Source of the DNA: Thamnidium elegans
Lineage: Eukaryota > Mucoromycota > Mucoromycetes > Mucorales > Mucoraceae
Assembly (NCBI GenBank): GCA_025201345.1
Contig: JAIXMG010000033.1
Coordinates: forward strand, 186,001-250,000
Reading direction: 5' to 3'
Length of the DNA: 64,000 nucleotides
Program-made: the position numbers and the translations under genes
Notes under the pieces: model-generated
Told to the model about the DNA's origin: nothing
What the model saw: only the letters and a program-made list of their open reading frames with translations
The model's database searches: none
Shown here: piece after piece, positions 34,715-45,525 of the stretch
Position numbering within the stretch: the stretch's first letter is position 1
How the letters are laid out: every line of letters begins with the position of its first letter

Positions 34715-36032
34715 TTTTTTAAATAATAAAGGAAGAAATACATTATCTAGCCATCATTTTTTAGTTATAAGCAGTTTAAGTACTTTGTGACACTTTGGGC
34801 GTAACATCAGTTCACATGAAACGCCAACTTTTTTTAGTTCCCATGGAATGCCAACTCTGTAATATCCATAAAATGAGGATTCTTGGACTTAAAAAGCTAT
34901 ACTATTATTCCCAAACAGAAAATCCTAGTAGAGAACTATCGTTACTTCTAATATCTTAAATGAAACTTAATAGGATACAAAATAGTTAAATTATGTCTAT
35001 TGCAAGCAGTATTTTGTACTACTTTATGCGTTGCTGATGTAATTGCTTTACCCAGCATTGTTTTATTTGTTACTCAAAGAACGCTAATTTCGCCATGTTG
35101 TATCGGGAACTTAATTACCTAGAGACTTAATACAATCTTGTGTTCTTAACTTTCTTGACTATAATCAAAATAACCCAAGAGATACGGATTCTTGATTCTT
35201 GATTTAATTCTAATAAAACTAATACTATTTTATAAAGGCAGAGGGTGATACAGGATAAAACTCAACATCCTACAACCGAGGGTTTTCTCCTGTACTACAC
35301 CATGGTCTTCTACCTCTTTCAATTATTATTCTTTCTTAAAGCAGACTTGCGGTCCGGACCGTCCAAACCCACCTTATCACAGCCATTCAAAAGACTAAAA
35401 GCTGTTGTATTTTTCTTATCTTAATACATTAAATGAGTAAATCAACTTGTGTTCCTTGCATTAAAAAAAAAAAAAGACAACGCTCATGAAGTAGTAATGG
35501 GGAATAGTACAAAAAATAAAATAAAAGCAAACGCGCCCCAGCTGGCTTGGAGAAAAAGAAAGCATCTTTTATTTTACGTTTACAGCACCGGGCAAACGAA
35601 ATAAGTGGACCCTACCTCAATGACAAGTCTGGAATATATAAACTTCTGCATTATTGTTTATAATTATAACTGATGGTCTTTACACTAATACATACGTAAT
35701 GGTTCCTTTTCTTATACTGATGGTTGTTTATGCATGAGTGGCTTCTTGGTGGTGCTTCCGTATTAACTAGTTACTTTCTGCTGGTTGACTTTCTTCTACT
35801 GCTATACTTCTGCTGTTGAAGTTAAGAATTTTTAAATTGGGTAGCGGAAACAGTGTAACATGTTCCTTTACACAAGAGGTGGGCTGTGTTTCGTGAGCAA
35901 TAAATATTTAAGTAATTTGTGACTTTCTTAATGAATGGTTTTTTTTTTTAAGTATGAGGTTTCGCATTTTTAAATAAAAATAAAAAGCATTTTTTTTTTT
36001 TCCTTTAACCCTTTTTTTTTCACACATAAAAA
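34715..36032. other. Intergenic region
   Basis: About 1.3 kb with no ORF of substance. A perfect 12-nt palindrome, CGGTCCGGACCG, is at 35350-35361. T runs precede the CBS gene start. Confidence 0.5.
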
Positions 36033-37173
36033 ATGTCTTGTATTATTACGGAACTTCGGCCTATTGATTTAAGCCTTGCAGAGAGCAAACCTGCTTTAAT
36101 TGCAGTAAGTCCCACGGTATCTATTCAAACGGCTTTAAACAAAATGTCCAGTAACAAAATCACGTCACTGCCAGTCTTTTCCCATAACAATACGGAAGTA
36201 GTAAGTATTGTTAACTTGTTTGATATATTATTGTATCTTGTCGGAAAAAATCAAGGGTCGATCGAAAAGGAAAAATTAAGATTACAAGACCCGGTTGAAC
36301 GTGTTTTGGGTTTGGATAGTGATAGAGAAAGTTATCGTATGCATAAAATGGATCGTAAAGATAAATTAATCGAGGTAAAAAAAAAAAAAAAAAAAAAAAA
36401 TCGGCTTTTTATATATAAAAAAAACGCGCGTTTTTTTGATTTTGTTTATAACCCTTTTTTTTTTATTATTAAATAGACGTTACGTGCTTTTGCTTCTGGT
36501 AAACATCGTTCGTTGGTAGTAAACTTTAGTGATGAGTTGAAAAACCCCTGGCTTTTATCTCAGACGGACATCATTCGACATATTGTCAACCACCCAGATT
36601 CTGTTTCGGGTTTACTTGATTTGGACAAACAAGTACAGGACTTGAACTTAATTTCCAACCAAAAATTAGTTACTGTACCAGATACAGAAACTGCTTTACA
36701 TGTATATCGTCTTATGGCCGAAAAAAACCTTAGCGGTGTCCCTGTTATTAACCAGTAAAAAAAAAAAAAAAAAACTCCTTTTTTTATATTATTCATACTA
36801 ATTAAAAAAAAAATAGTCAAGGAGAATACGAAGGTGATCTTAGTGTGGAGGATTTACCTAGTGCTAATTTGGAAAATATTGGTCAATTGACACTTCCTTG
36901 TAAAGATTATATTAAGGTAAACATATATGCACATATAAAATTAATATAGCATACTAAAAAATTACATGTGTGTAGATTACCACAAATCATATTATTCCTG
37001 CTACTGCTACACCTGATATAACATTGAGACAAATTATTGATATCATGATGAAAGAAGATACGCATCGTGTTTGGATACTGGAGTCCAAAGACTCTAAAAA
37101 GGTGATTGGTGTTGTGACCATGTCTGATATCATGGGACTTTTATGCGCCCACAGTCCTCCTTCCATCTTTTAA
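36033..37173 (+). CDS. Quadruple CBS-domain protein
   Basis: Four exons, 36033-36374, 36477-36754, 36817-36916 and 36976-37173, giving 305 residues. Four CBS motifs are visible as two Bateman modules: SIQTALNKMSSNKITSLPV with IVNLFDILLYL near residues 29-70, FASGKHRSLVVN with LLSQTDIIRHI near 117-145, TALHVYRLMAEKNLSGVPV near 188-206, and ITLRQIIDIMMKEDTHRVWI with VVTMSDIMGLL near 252-293. CBS pairs bind adenine nucleotides and act as energy sensors. Length is close to AMPK gamma subunits, but sequence hallmarks of Snf4 are not seen, so I do not call it SNF4. No catalytic domain accompanies the CBS repeats. Function is inferred only as ligand-responsive regulation. Confidence 0.82.
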
Positions 37174-37239
37174 AAAAATATACACCCAAAATTTTGTTTA
37201 TTTTTATTTTTTATATATACATGTACAATTTTTTTTTTT

Positions 37240-37864
37240 TTAACCTTGATGTTTATCTAATAAACAAATTGCTACTGAACCAAGTGTTTGTCTAATATAT
37301 TCACGCTCAACGTCATGACCTATTTTAAAAGGGTTAGAAAAAAAAAAACCAAACAAATAATAATAATAACATACTGTCTTCAACTTCTCCCCAACGATCC
37401 ATTTGAGCGGTCATTTCAACTTGAGCAGCACAAGCAGCATTTTCAACCGAGACACCCTTATGAACAAGGGCAAAACCAATCAAGAAACTCTTTGAGCTCA
37501 TGACAGCTTTTTCAAAAGCAGATAATTCTAAAGGACCCATTTGTTCAATGATGGCTCTAAATTTATCTTTAGTTTCTTGAGGTTGAGTGATGGCAAAAAT
37601 ATCAGTTGTTGTATTGATCTTGACATCAAAATTCTTTTCAGTCCAAGAAAGAATTGGCTTCCAATATTTATCTTGCAGTTCAGTTAAAATCTCGGGGAAT
37701 TCTTCATGGTAACAAATAGCATCGGTATCGAAATAATGCATTAATTTATCAATGACACCTCCTCGTACAGTAGGATCTTCTGCGTTTACAGGGTCGAAAC
37801 CATCGATAGCACGAGCAACAATTGAAGTCTACGATATAATAAAGTTTTAATTTATAAAGCTTTT

Positions 37865-37898
<34 letters not shown>

Positions 37899-38373
37899 TT
37901 ACCAAAGGTAAAGTATGGGCCTTCAAGTTTTTGGTTTGAGCATCCCATTCAGCAGCTGTCAATAAAGCTAATTCTCTTTGCTTGGTAGGGAAAGATACAA
38001 TGTTCTTACTAGGAGTACGCAAGTTACGTTGATCAAGAACAACAGTGATACTGTCTAATACGGCAAAATATTAATATTTAAACTGATTATTGTTTAGTTG
38101 TTTCATCCATGTTTACCTTTATCTTCTTTAATACCAGCACGTTTCCAGAAACGGGTCATGGTACGCTCAGCACCTATTGTATTATTAAGTTAGTTGACAC
38201 TTTATTATTATTATTATTAGTATTATGTATATATATATATATATATATTTACGTGCAGCTGCTGCTTCAGTTTCTGGTTCAGCGGCATTACGAAATACGG
38301 TAGTAGAATGAATAGATCTACGAGGAATAGTCCATTTAGTAACAGGACGTAATAATAACTTGAGAGATGACAT
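37240..38373 (-). CDS. ATP12: F1-ATPase assembly chaperone ATP12
   Basis: Five exons on the minus strand, 38373-38253, 38173-38117, 38054-37903, 37828-37375 and 37319-37240, giving 287 residues. The first 30 residues form a typical mitochondrial presequence (MSSLKLLLRPVTKWTIPRRS, Arg/Ser-rich, no acids). The mature part has ATP12 family blocks: RFWKRAGI, VVLDQRNLRTPSKN, LALLTAAEWDAQ, MHYFDTDAICYHEE near residue 140 and AVMSSKSFLIGFALV near 220. It ends with HDVEREYIRQTLGSV. Atp12 is the matrix chaperone that binds the F1 alpha subunit until the alpha3beta3 hexamer forms. All intron phases agree. Its start is divergent from the gene at 39230. Confidence 0.92.
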
Positions 38374-38622
38374 TTTTTTTTTAAAAGAAAAAAAAACCAG
38401 GGACAAGAAAAAAAATTGTATTGCGTGGGTTTGGCAGTTTTCTTGAAAAAGGTTAAAAAAAAATGATCGTGACTCGTGTTTCCTTTTAAAGAACAGAAAA
38501 AAAGTGTACAGTCTATTTTATGATGTAAACCGCATAAAAGAATATATTTGTCTTGTTAGAATAAAACGAGCAGATACAAATTCGTCATTGAAGTTTCGCA
38601 AAATATAATAATGATAATAATA

Positions 38623-38655
<33 letters not shown>

Positions 38656-39137
38656 CGTCAAGTAAGGAATTTTAATATTAAAACGAATTGATTTAAACGG
38701 AAATTGAATGGAAAAAAAAAATCCCATTTTTTTCTACTCGATAGAATCTATTCGTTGAGAATAGAATTGATTACAAGAACGAGAAGAAAAAAAAGCATGT
38801 TTACATAGTAAGTAGATCGCCGCTTCAAGAAAGGGAGAGAAAAAAAAAAAAAAAGGAAAAAATGGGCTGGCGAGTGTGTGGGCCTGTGATACATCATCAA
38901 CATATATATTTCCAACCCGACACTTTTTAAAGTTAGAATGTTGTGTGTGGCTATTGATTCTTTTTCTTTCCCCCTTTTGCTCTTTTTAAAAATCTTTTTT
39001 TTTTTTTTTTTTTTTTTCCTTACTATATATTGTATTTCTTTTTCTTTTATATATACAAATATATAATATATAATATATATATATTTATACTCACACATAT
39101 AAAAAAGATCAATTTCTTTACACATTTTTTTTTCTGC

Positions 39138-39193
<56 letters not shown>

Positions 39194-39229
39194 TTACTGT
39201 ATTGTCTTTACCCTTATTTATCTATAAAG
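38374..39229. other. Divergent intergenic region with simple repeats
   Basis: An 856-bp spacer with T runs at about 38627-38655 and 38997-39017, a TA repeat near 39062-39084, and a long CT repeat at about 39140-39190 immediately upstream of the next start codon. The CT block may act as a nucleosome-free promoter element; this is inference. Confidence 0.5.
39140..39190 (+). repeat. (CT)n microsatellite in 5' leader
   Basis: About 25 uninterrupted CT dinucleotides ending about 40 bp before the ATG at 39230. Confidence 0.9.
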
Positions 39230-40523
39230 ATGACTTCATCAATCACCCGCAGTAGTCGATCTTCAGTAAAGAAGGTTACTGCTCCTACAATCGATAATGT
39301 TATTAAACCAAAGTCATCAACTCAAATAAAAAAAAAGAAGCAAATTCAGCGTATTAGAAAGGATGCAGATCTTGAAAATCGATCATATCAACAACAACAA
39401 CAACAGGAGCAGCATCAGCAGTATGTTTATTTTAAATTATTATTATTATTATTTTTAGCTTACATTGTTTATATTATTTCTAGACAATCACAGAATAATG
39501 AATCGTTGTCTTCTTCTAAAATTGATGCTTCTGAACACCCAGAATATATTCGTTTAATGTCTCAACTAGATCAATCAAAGAATGAACGCTTACAAAAGGT
39601 TGAAAACTGGAGAAAGTTTGAGCGACAATCTATTCATGATTGGTTCGCTGCTCAGAAAAAGCAAGCTTGGGATGATTTTTATGTAAGTTTTTTTTTTTTT
39701 TTTTTTTTTTGTATGAACGGACAGGCCCTTTTTTTTTTTTTTTTTTTGCTTCCATAAAAAAAAAAATTGGGTACTACGTTGCACATTAAATTTTATTTTT
39801 GATATACATACACACAATTCTCACCTTTTTTTTCTTATAGTTTGCTAAGCGAAAGGTTCGTTCTGATTTAGTACAAGATGTACAACGTAAAATTCAAAAA
39901 TTGGAACAAGAATTATCTCTATTGAATAAGCAAAGTAAATTTGTCTTTTTTATATTTGTGTATAAAATACTAATGATTATTATCAGCTAGAGTTCAATTA
40001 CCTGAATCACAGCAAGAATGTGATTACCAAGATTGGGTACCACCTGAAAGACTTTATGCAATTGATATCCTTTTTTTTTTTAATACTTACTATTTAACTA
40101 CAACAATAATATACTTATAATATATTTCCTTAACAATTTACTTTACGCTCGTTTGTAGGAGGTGCCTCTAATGATGAAATAGATCGTGATTTAGTTTATG
40201 CAAGGCAACCATATAATGGCAATAATACACCTAACCTTGTTTATTCTGATTACGAGTCTAGAAGTACAACTGACACTGCCGAAGATGTCGAAGTTGTTTC
40301 TCCTTCTAGAACCGAAATAGCTTCTTCTTCTTCGCCCACCAGCACAATAAATGATAACTATACTACAAATCAATATCAACCACCCATTTTCGAACAACCT
40401 AATAATCAACAAGTAGAACAACCTTCTTCCTCTACAAATATATATCCCCCTTTCGAGTTTGACGAAATGCCGCAGGACGGAAGACGTGATTGGTGGCCTT
40501 ATCGTTCCACTACTACAGCATAG
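39230..40523 (+). CDS. Coiled-coil membrane protein, unknown, with an AT-AC U12-type intron
   Basis: Four exons, 39230-39682, 39841-39934, 39987-40064 and 40147-40523, giving 333 residues. The N terminus is basic (KKKKQIQRIRKD) with a short polyQ. One transmembrane helix lies near residues 67-85 (FKLLLLLFLAYIVYIIS). A charged, likely coiled-coil stretch follows (NERLQKVENWRKFERQS, then VQRKIQKLEQELSLLNKQ). The tail is acidic and Ser/Pro-rich and ends RRDWWPYRSTTTA. The family is not recognised. The third intron begins ATATCCTTT, has TTCCTTAAC at 40126-40134 and ends TTTAC, the signature of a minor-class AT-AC intron. Splicing there keeps the frame (I-G-SFVGGASNDEID). The third-exon end has no GT site that would fit. 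Confidence 0.75.
40065..40146 (+). other. AT-AC minor-spliceosome (U12-type) intron
   Basis: Donor ATATCCTTT at 40065-40073 matches the U12 AT-AC consensus. The branch site TTCCTTAAC at 40126-40134 is a perfect U12 branch motif. The AC acceptor at 40145-40146 lies about 13 nt from the branch adenosine, within the known tight range. Frame is kept. An AG at 40157-40158 is also in frame but about 25 nt from the branch. Confidence 0.8.
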
Positions 40524-40619
40524 TCATATATATATCACCCCCACCCTCACCCCTAACATAACCAACATAACCAAGCTTCTTTTCTTCTCTCTCTCTCTCT
40601 GTGTGTTTCGCTCCTTCAA

Positions 40620-40653
<34 letters not shown>

Positions 40654-41587
40654 AAAAAAAATATCTGCCCTCTCTTCCGTTCTTTATTTCTTTATATGAA
40701 AAAATTAGTTTTCTTTTTGTAGAAAAAAAAAAAAAAAAAAAAAAAAGATCTCCTAATAATAATAAAAACACGTTCCTTTTTATATGTGTATGACTTCGGT
40801 ATTTTTTTAATAGGTACACCCGACTCATTTGACCGCTGTGCTACATTTATTTCGCTTAATCATGGGTGGCTAAGATATTATATATAATATTAAAATGTGT
40901 CAGTCTGTACATGAAGGTTACACTACCTACCTGTGGTGTATGTATATGTGTGTCAGATATACATTAAAAAAAACCCTTTATTAGTTGTCAATCCACTTTG
41001 TACCCGTATCTCTCTCACTCTCTCCCTATATATAAACAAACAACAAGAGCAAAAAAAAAAGGGGGGGGGAGGGGTGAGGAGAAAAGGAAAAAAAAAACTA
41101 TTTTTTTTTTATTTGCCACCAGTCGGTAAGTTTTATGGCTTTATTAAGCAAAGAGGTTGTACAGAAAAAAAAAAGAAAAAAAAAGCGTATACATTTAATT
41201 TATAGAAACAAGATATAAACAGTTTTAATTTTGATTACAACGCCGATGATGAACATGTATCCCTTATTTATAATTTTGCAGTCTGTGTGCGCGTTTTTTT
41301 TTTTTTTTTTTTTTTTGTAAACACATGATATAAGAGCAGTAAGCGACAACAAGTATTATACTATACGACTTTTTTTTTCTTTTGCGGCGCAAATGTCCTT
41401 ATCTATTGAAATGAGCGGGTACAGGTCGTTCTTATGATACGTACGCTAGTAAATCCGAGGTTACCTTATAAAGCTTTCTGTATCTAATTAACCATTCTCT
41501 TCGTTTCCATCGTTACATATATTCTCGTAGAAATTACTTGATTAAAGGCTATATCTTGACAACAGTGGTTTAATCTGTTTCTAATGA

Positions 41588-41627
<40 letters not shown>

Positions 41628-42994
41628 GGGCTAAAAAAGAAAATTATATGTACGCTTTTTACTTTTGACCAAAATCTCCTCAATTGGAAAAGGGAGAATT
41701 AAAGGAGAACTTAAATATTCTGCAATCTTTTTAATACTATGCAATTGACCATTTATATCTTCTCTCCTTTTTTTTTTTTTTTTTTTTTTTTTTGGAGTAT
41801 AAGCATAAATAAGAAATATTAGAGCCCTATCGTTTCAATTGGGCTTAGTTTTATTTTTTGTAAGCTTATTTTACGCGAAAATTCGTACTTTATTTTTATA
41901 CATTTAAAGAAGAACACTAATCATATCTTTTTTTTAAAATAATGCAGTTACTTCCCGCTTCTTTTTTTTTAAACATAGCACCACTTATCGTTCTTTTTTT
42001 TTTTTTTTTTTTTTTTTGTTGGAAAATAAGCTAAGTCCCCTTTGAGAGTAAAATACTTACGTAACAATCCAAGGCGGTCGGACTCCGTAACAATTTACTG
42101 TATATTAGATAAGAACATAATTTCTTAAAAAAAAAATCTTTATCGCGTTTTACGTGTACCTCCACCAATTCGAAACATCTTTTTATTATGATGACATGAA
42201 TGACTTATACAACGGTAAAAAAAAAATATATCATGACTAAACTGGTTCCCGTTTTTTTTTTTTTTTTTTTTTTTTCTATTAGTTTCTTTTTTAGTGTGTA
42301 TACTGGAAACTATAAATGAACCCCACATTTTTTATTGTTCTTTTAATTTTAAAAACCCTGGATTATCACACCATCAACCCTATTTTATTTAGAATTGATC
42401 TTATACATTTTCAAAAAAAGACAAGTTCAACATATATCCATATTTCTTTTATGGCATTTCCATGTTTGTACGCATTACGTTGGAACGTAGGACAAGAAAG
42501 GATATATTTCCTTAAAAAGTAAAATTTTTATTAGATGGAAAAACGCGGGGGGGGGGGGGAAAGCTTTTAAAAGATGCAGTAAAAAAAAAAAATTCCTACA
42601 ACAAAAAAGGTGCTTCTTTTTACTGTTGCGATTGGCAAAATGATTGTATGCATACTGTGCATATTACAGTAAATGAAATATACAGTTTCATGTTGGAAAT
42701 ACTATCAAGTCTTTTAAAGATACTTAACAAGTCTTTTTAAACACAAAAAGGGAACTAACTAAACCCAAAAAAAAATATGTACCCGTATTTTCCTTGATAT
42801 GGATAATAAACTTTTTATTCCAGATTGGTATAATAACGATGCAATTGGAAAAAAAAAGAGCGCAAAGGGAACCCGTATTTTTGACTAGTTTGATTAAATC
42901 ATCTCTCCTCGTGATTAAATGCACCCAAAAAAAAAACAAAACTATAAAAGAGATCATCTTTTTCGTTTTTTTATTTTATTTTTCTTACATTAAC
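40524..42994. other. Intergenic region dense in T runs
   Basis: About 2.5 kb with no convincing gene. A TA repeat is at 40619-40646. Long T runs lie near 41295-41316, 41592-41625, 41768-41793, 41994-42017 and 42253-42275, and a G run is at 42547-42559. A minus-strand ending MFRIGGGTRKTR at about 42138-42176 is open but too short to assign. Confidence 0.5.
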
Positions 42995-44867
42995 ATGAGT
43001 TATACACAAGACAATCATAACGATATTAATCATCGTGAGGAATTCGATAACACAAGCTTAGATCATCCTAATAATTTAGACAAGGAAAAAAAGCGTGATG
43101 ATATGGCTGGTATCCATGAAATTCGTCCCGGCAGTAACGGTCTTGCAGGTCTTGTAAAAAACCCGTATGTATTTTGTACTGCTATTTTTGCATCGATTGG
43201 TGGTATCCTCTTTGGCTGTAAGTAAACAAACCCTCACCTTCTTTTTTTTTTTATTATTAAATAAATTATACTACAGATGATCAAGGTGTCATTTCGGGCG
43301 TACAAGAAATGCAAGACTTTCAAGAAAAGTTTCCTATGAGTTCTACACAAACCGGATTTATGGTTTCCATTTTAGAATTAGGTGCTTGGGCAGGCTCTTG
43401 GATTATTGGTTACTTTGCTGATCGTATCGGTCGAAAGCACTCGATTGTACTATCTACACTTGTATTTTTATTAGGTAGTGCTATTCAAGGTGGAGCGCAA
43501 AACATTGGGATGTTACTGGGCGGTCGATTCGTCACTGGCATGTCAGTTGGTGCTCTTAGTCTACTAGTGTAACAAAGAATATACCCCCTCCATTTTGTAC
43601 AAAAAAAAAAAAACTAAACGTTTTTTCTTATTAGCCCTCTTTACCAATCAGAAATTGCACCACCAGAAATTCGTGGCTCACTTATTTCTTTACAACAACT
43701 TGCAGTTACGTTCGGTATCTTGATTTCATTTTGGATTGATTACGGGCTAACCAATATTGGAGGCGAAGCATCATGGCGTATCCCACTTTGCCTTCAACTG
43801 GCATTTGCTGTTATTCTCGGTATCGGTATTTTTTTCTTTCCGTTCTCACCACGTTGGTTGATGGGTCAAGGCCGAGACGACGAAGCACTTTTAGTGATTT
43901 CCAAATTACGTCGAGAGTCACCAGACCACACGCTCGTGATACAAGAGTGGCGAGAGATCAAAGCAACTGTTGAATTCGATCGTCATATCGAGCGCCAAAA
44001 CTACCCTCAATACGTTGACACCGGTAAAAAGGGAGAAATCATGGTTGGACTCATGGGATATCGCGACTTATTCCGTAAAGGCATCTTTAATCGGTTGGTG
44101 ATTGGTAGTTTGATCATGTTCTTTCAACAATTTACCGGTATGAATGCACTGATTTATTACGCGCCCAAGATTTTTCAGTCGGTTGGATTGACAGGTAGTT
44201 CAATTTCGTTGTTGGCAACAGGCGTCGTTGGCATTATTAATTTTGTCATGACGTTTCCGGCTGTGATTTATTTAGACGTACTGGGTCGAAAGTCTGCCCT
44301 GATGGTAGCTTCTGTTATTATGGCTATTTGTATGGTCGTCGTAGCAATTATCACAGCGTTATTTCAAGATGATTGGGAAAACCATACGGCAGAAGGTTGG
44401 GTATCAGTTGCATTTATCTATATCTTCATTGCTTGTTTTGCTACAGCTTGGGGTCCCATCGGCTGGGTTCTCTGTGCAGAAATATTTCCGTTAAGATGCC
44501 GTGCAAAGGCGATGAGTGTAACTACCTCTGCTAATTGGATGTGTAATTTTATTATTGGATTAATTGTTCCTGTCATGTTGGAAAATATTACTTATGGCAC
44601 TTATATTTTCTTTGCGTGCTTTTTGGTACTGTCGTTTTTCTTTGTTTGGCTATTTGTACCAGGTAAGATTTTTTTTGTTGTTGTTGTAGTAGTCATTATA
44701 ATGTAATAAATGTTTGACGTGTGTGTGTAGAAACTAAGGGTAGAAGCTTGGAAGAAATGGATGAAATCTTTGGGGGTCATGCAGCGATTCATGACGCTGC
44801 AATTATGAACCAAGTTCAAAATCGTATTAATCAAAATGAAACGGGTGATAAAACCTCTGCTGTTTAA
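42995..44867 (+). CDS. MFS sugar (hexose) transporter
   Basis: Four exons, 42995-43217, 43277-43568, 43635-44662 and 44731-44867, giving 559 residues with about 12 membrane spans. Sugar-porter signatures are complete: GGILFGCYDQGVISG in TM1, DRIGRKHSI after TM2, GRFVTGMSVGALSLLVPLYQ, SEIAPPEIRGSLISLQQL, FSPRWLMGQGR, QQFTGMNALIYYAP in TM7, AWGPIGWVLCAEIFP in TM10 and the C-terminal PETKGRSLEEMDEIF. These define the Hxt/high-affinity glucose transporter group at the plasma membrane. The QQFTGMNALIYY block supports hexose specificity, though the exact substrate cannot be read. A 60-residue hydrophilic N terminus precedes TM1. The intron at 43569 starts GTGTAA and its phase 2 restores the VPLYQ motif. 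Confidence 0.93.
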
Positions 44868-45199
44868 AATTTTGTCATGATTATTGTATTACGCTTATTT
44901 ATTTTTTATTATTTATTTTTGCTTGAATAAAAAAACTTGTATACTACTCAACGACTTTTTTTTTTGATTAGTTACACTGACTTGAATGTGAAAAAAAGGG
45001 GGGGGGGAGGCAGCTGCCGTTTCCATGAGACTCTAAACCAATAAGTCGTACAATGATGTATTTTCTAGTGCGATAATATTTTTTTTTTGGATGGGGAAAC
45101 TGTAGCCTTTTTTTTTTTTTAGGATTTTGAGGGGGGAAAACCCTGACTTTCTTTTTAAAAATAATTCACACACTTTACTAAAGCTTTACTAGCGACTTT
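44868..45199. other. Intergenic region
   Basis: A 332-bp stretch after the transporter with short G and T runs. Nothing supported. Confidence 0.5.
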
Positions 45200-45525
45200 T
45201 TTTTATAACGAACTAAGAAGAGGACTATGGTCTGGCCAACAAAGGGAACACGTGCTGAGAAAATTTGCAGGAACTGTTACACACTATTATTTCGACTTTA
45301 TTGCCAGTACTAGACCTTTGGGGTGAATTCAAAGGGTATTACATAATTATGGATAATGCGCCTATCCATACGACTGCTGATATCGAAAGACTCATAATTA
45401 GTCGAGGGTACGGCTGTGTTTATCTCCCGTCCTACTCCCCTGATCTGAATCCAATTGAGAAATTTTGGTCTGTCGTTAAAAGCAAGCTTAAGAGAGAAAG
45501 ATGTATGTTATTAAGTTTGTAAAGC
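45200..45525 (+). mobile_element. Tc1/mariner-type transposase fragment (inactive)
   Basis: A block at about 45217-45260 reads RRTMVWPTKGTRAEK, a pre-DDE segment. After a frame slip, the frame at 45265-45522 gives LWGEFKGYYIIMDNAPIH (second catalytic Asp in MDNAPIH), then RGYGCVYLPSYSPDLNPIEK with the third acidic residue, and WSVVKSKLKRE. The first catalytic Asp, the DNA-binding half and the central part are missing. No inverted repeats could be matched around it. The fragment is a dead remnant inserted downstream of the sugar transporter. Confidence 0.75.

Noticed and set aside
39590..39817. Minus-strand poly-Lys ORF opposite the coiled-coil gene
   Set aside because: Produced by T runs in intron 1 of the plus-strand gene.
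40060..40158. GC-AG or AT-AG reading of the 40065 intron
   Set aside because: A GC donor at TAT|GC gives a phase that cannot join the last exon. The AG at 40157 is in frame but lies about 25 nt from the U12 branch, outside the usual range, so AT-AC is preferred.
42138..42328. Minus-strand ORF ending MFRIGGGTRKTR
   Set aside because: Contains a poly-Lys stretch from an A run and no recognised domain; may be chance.
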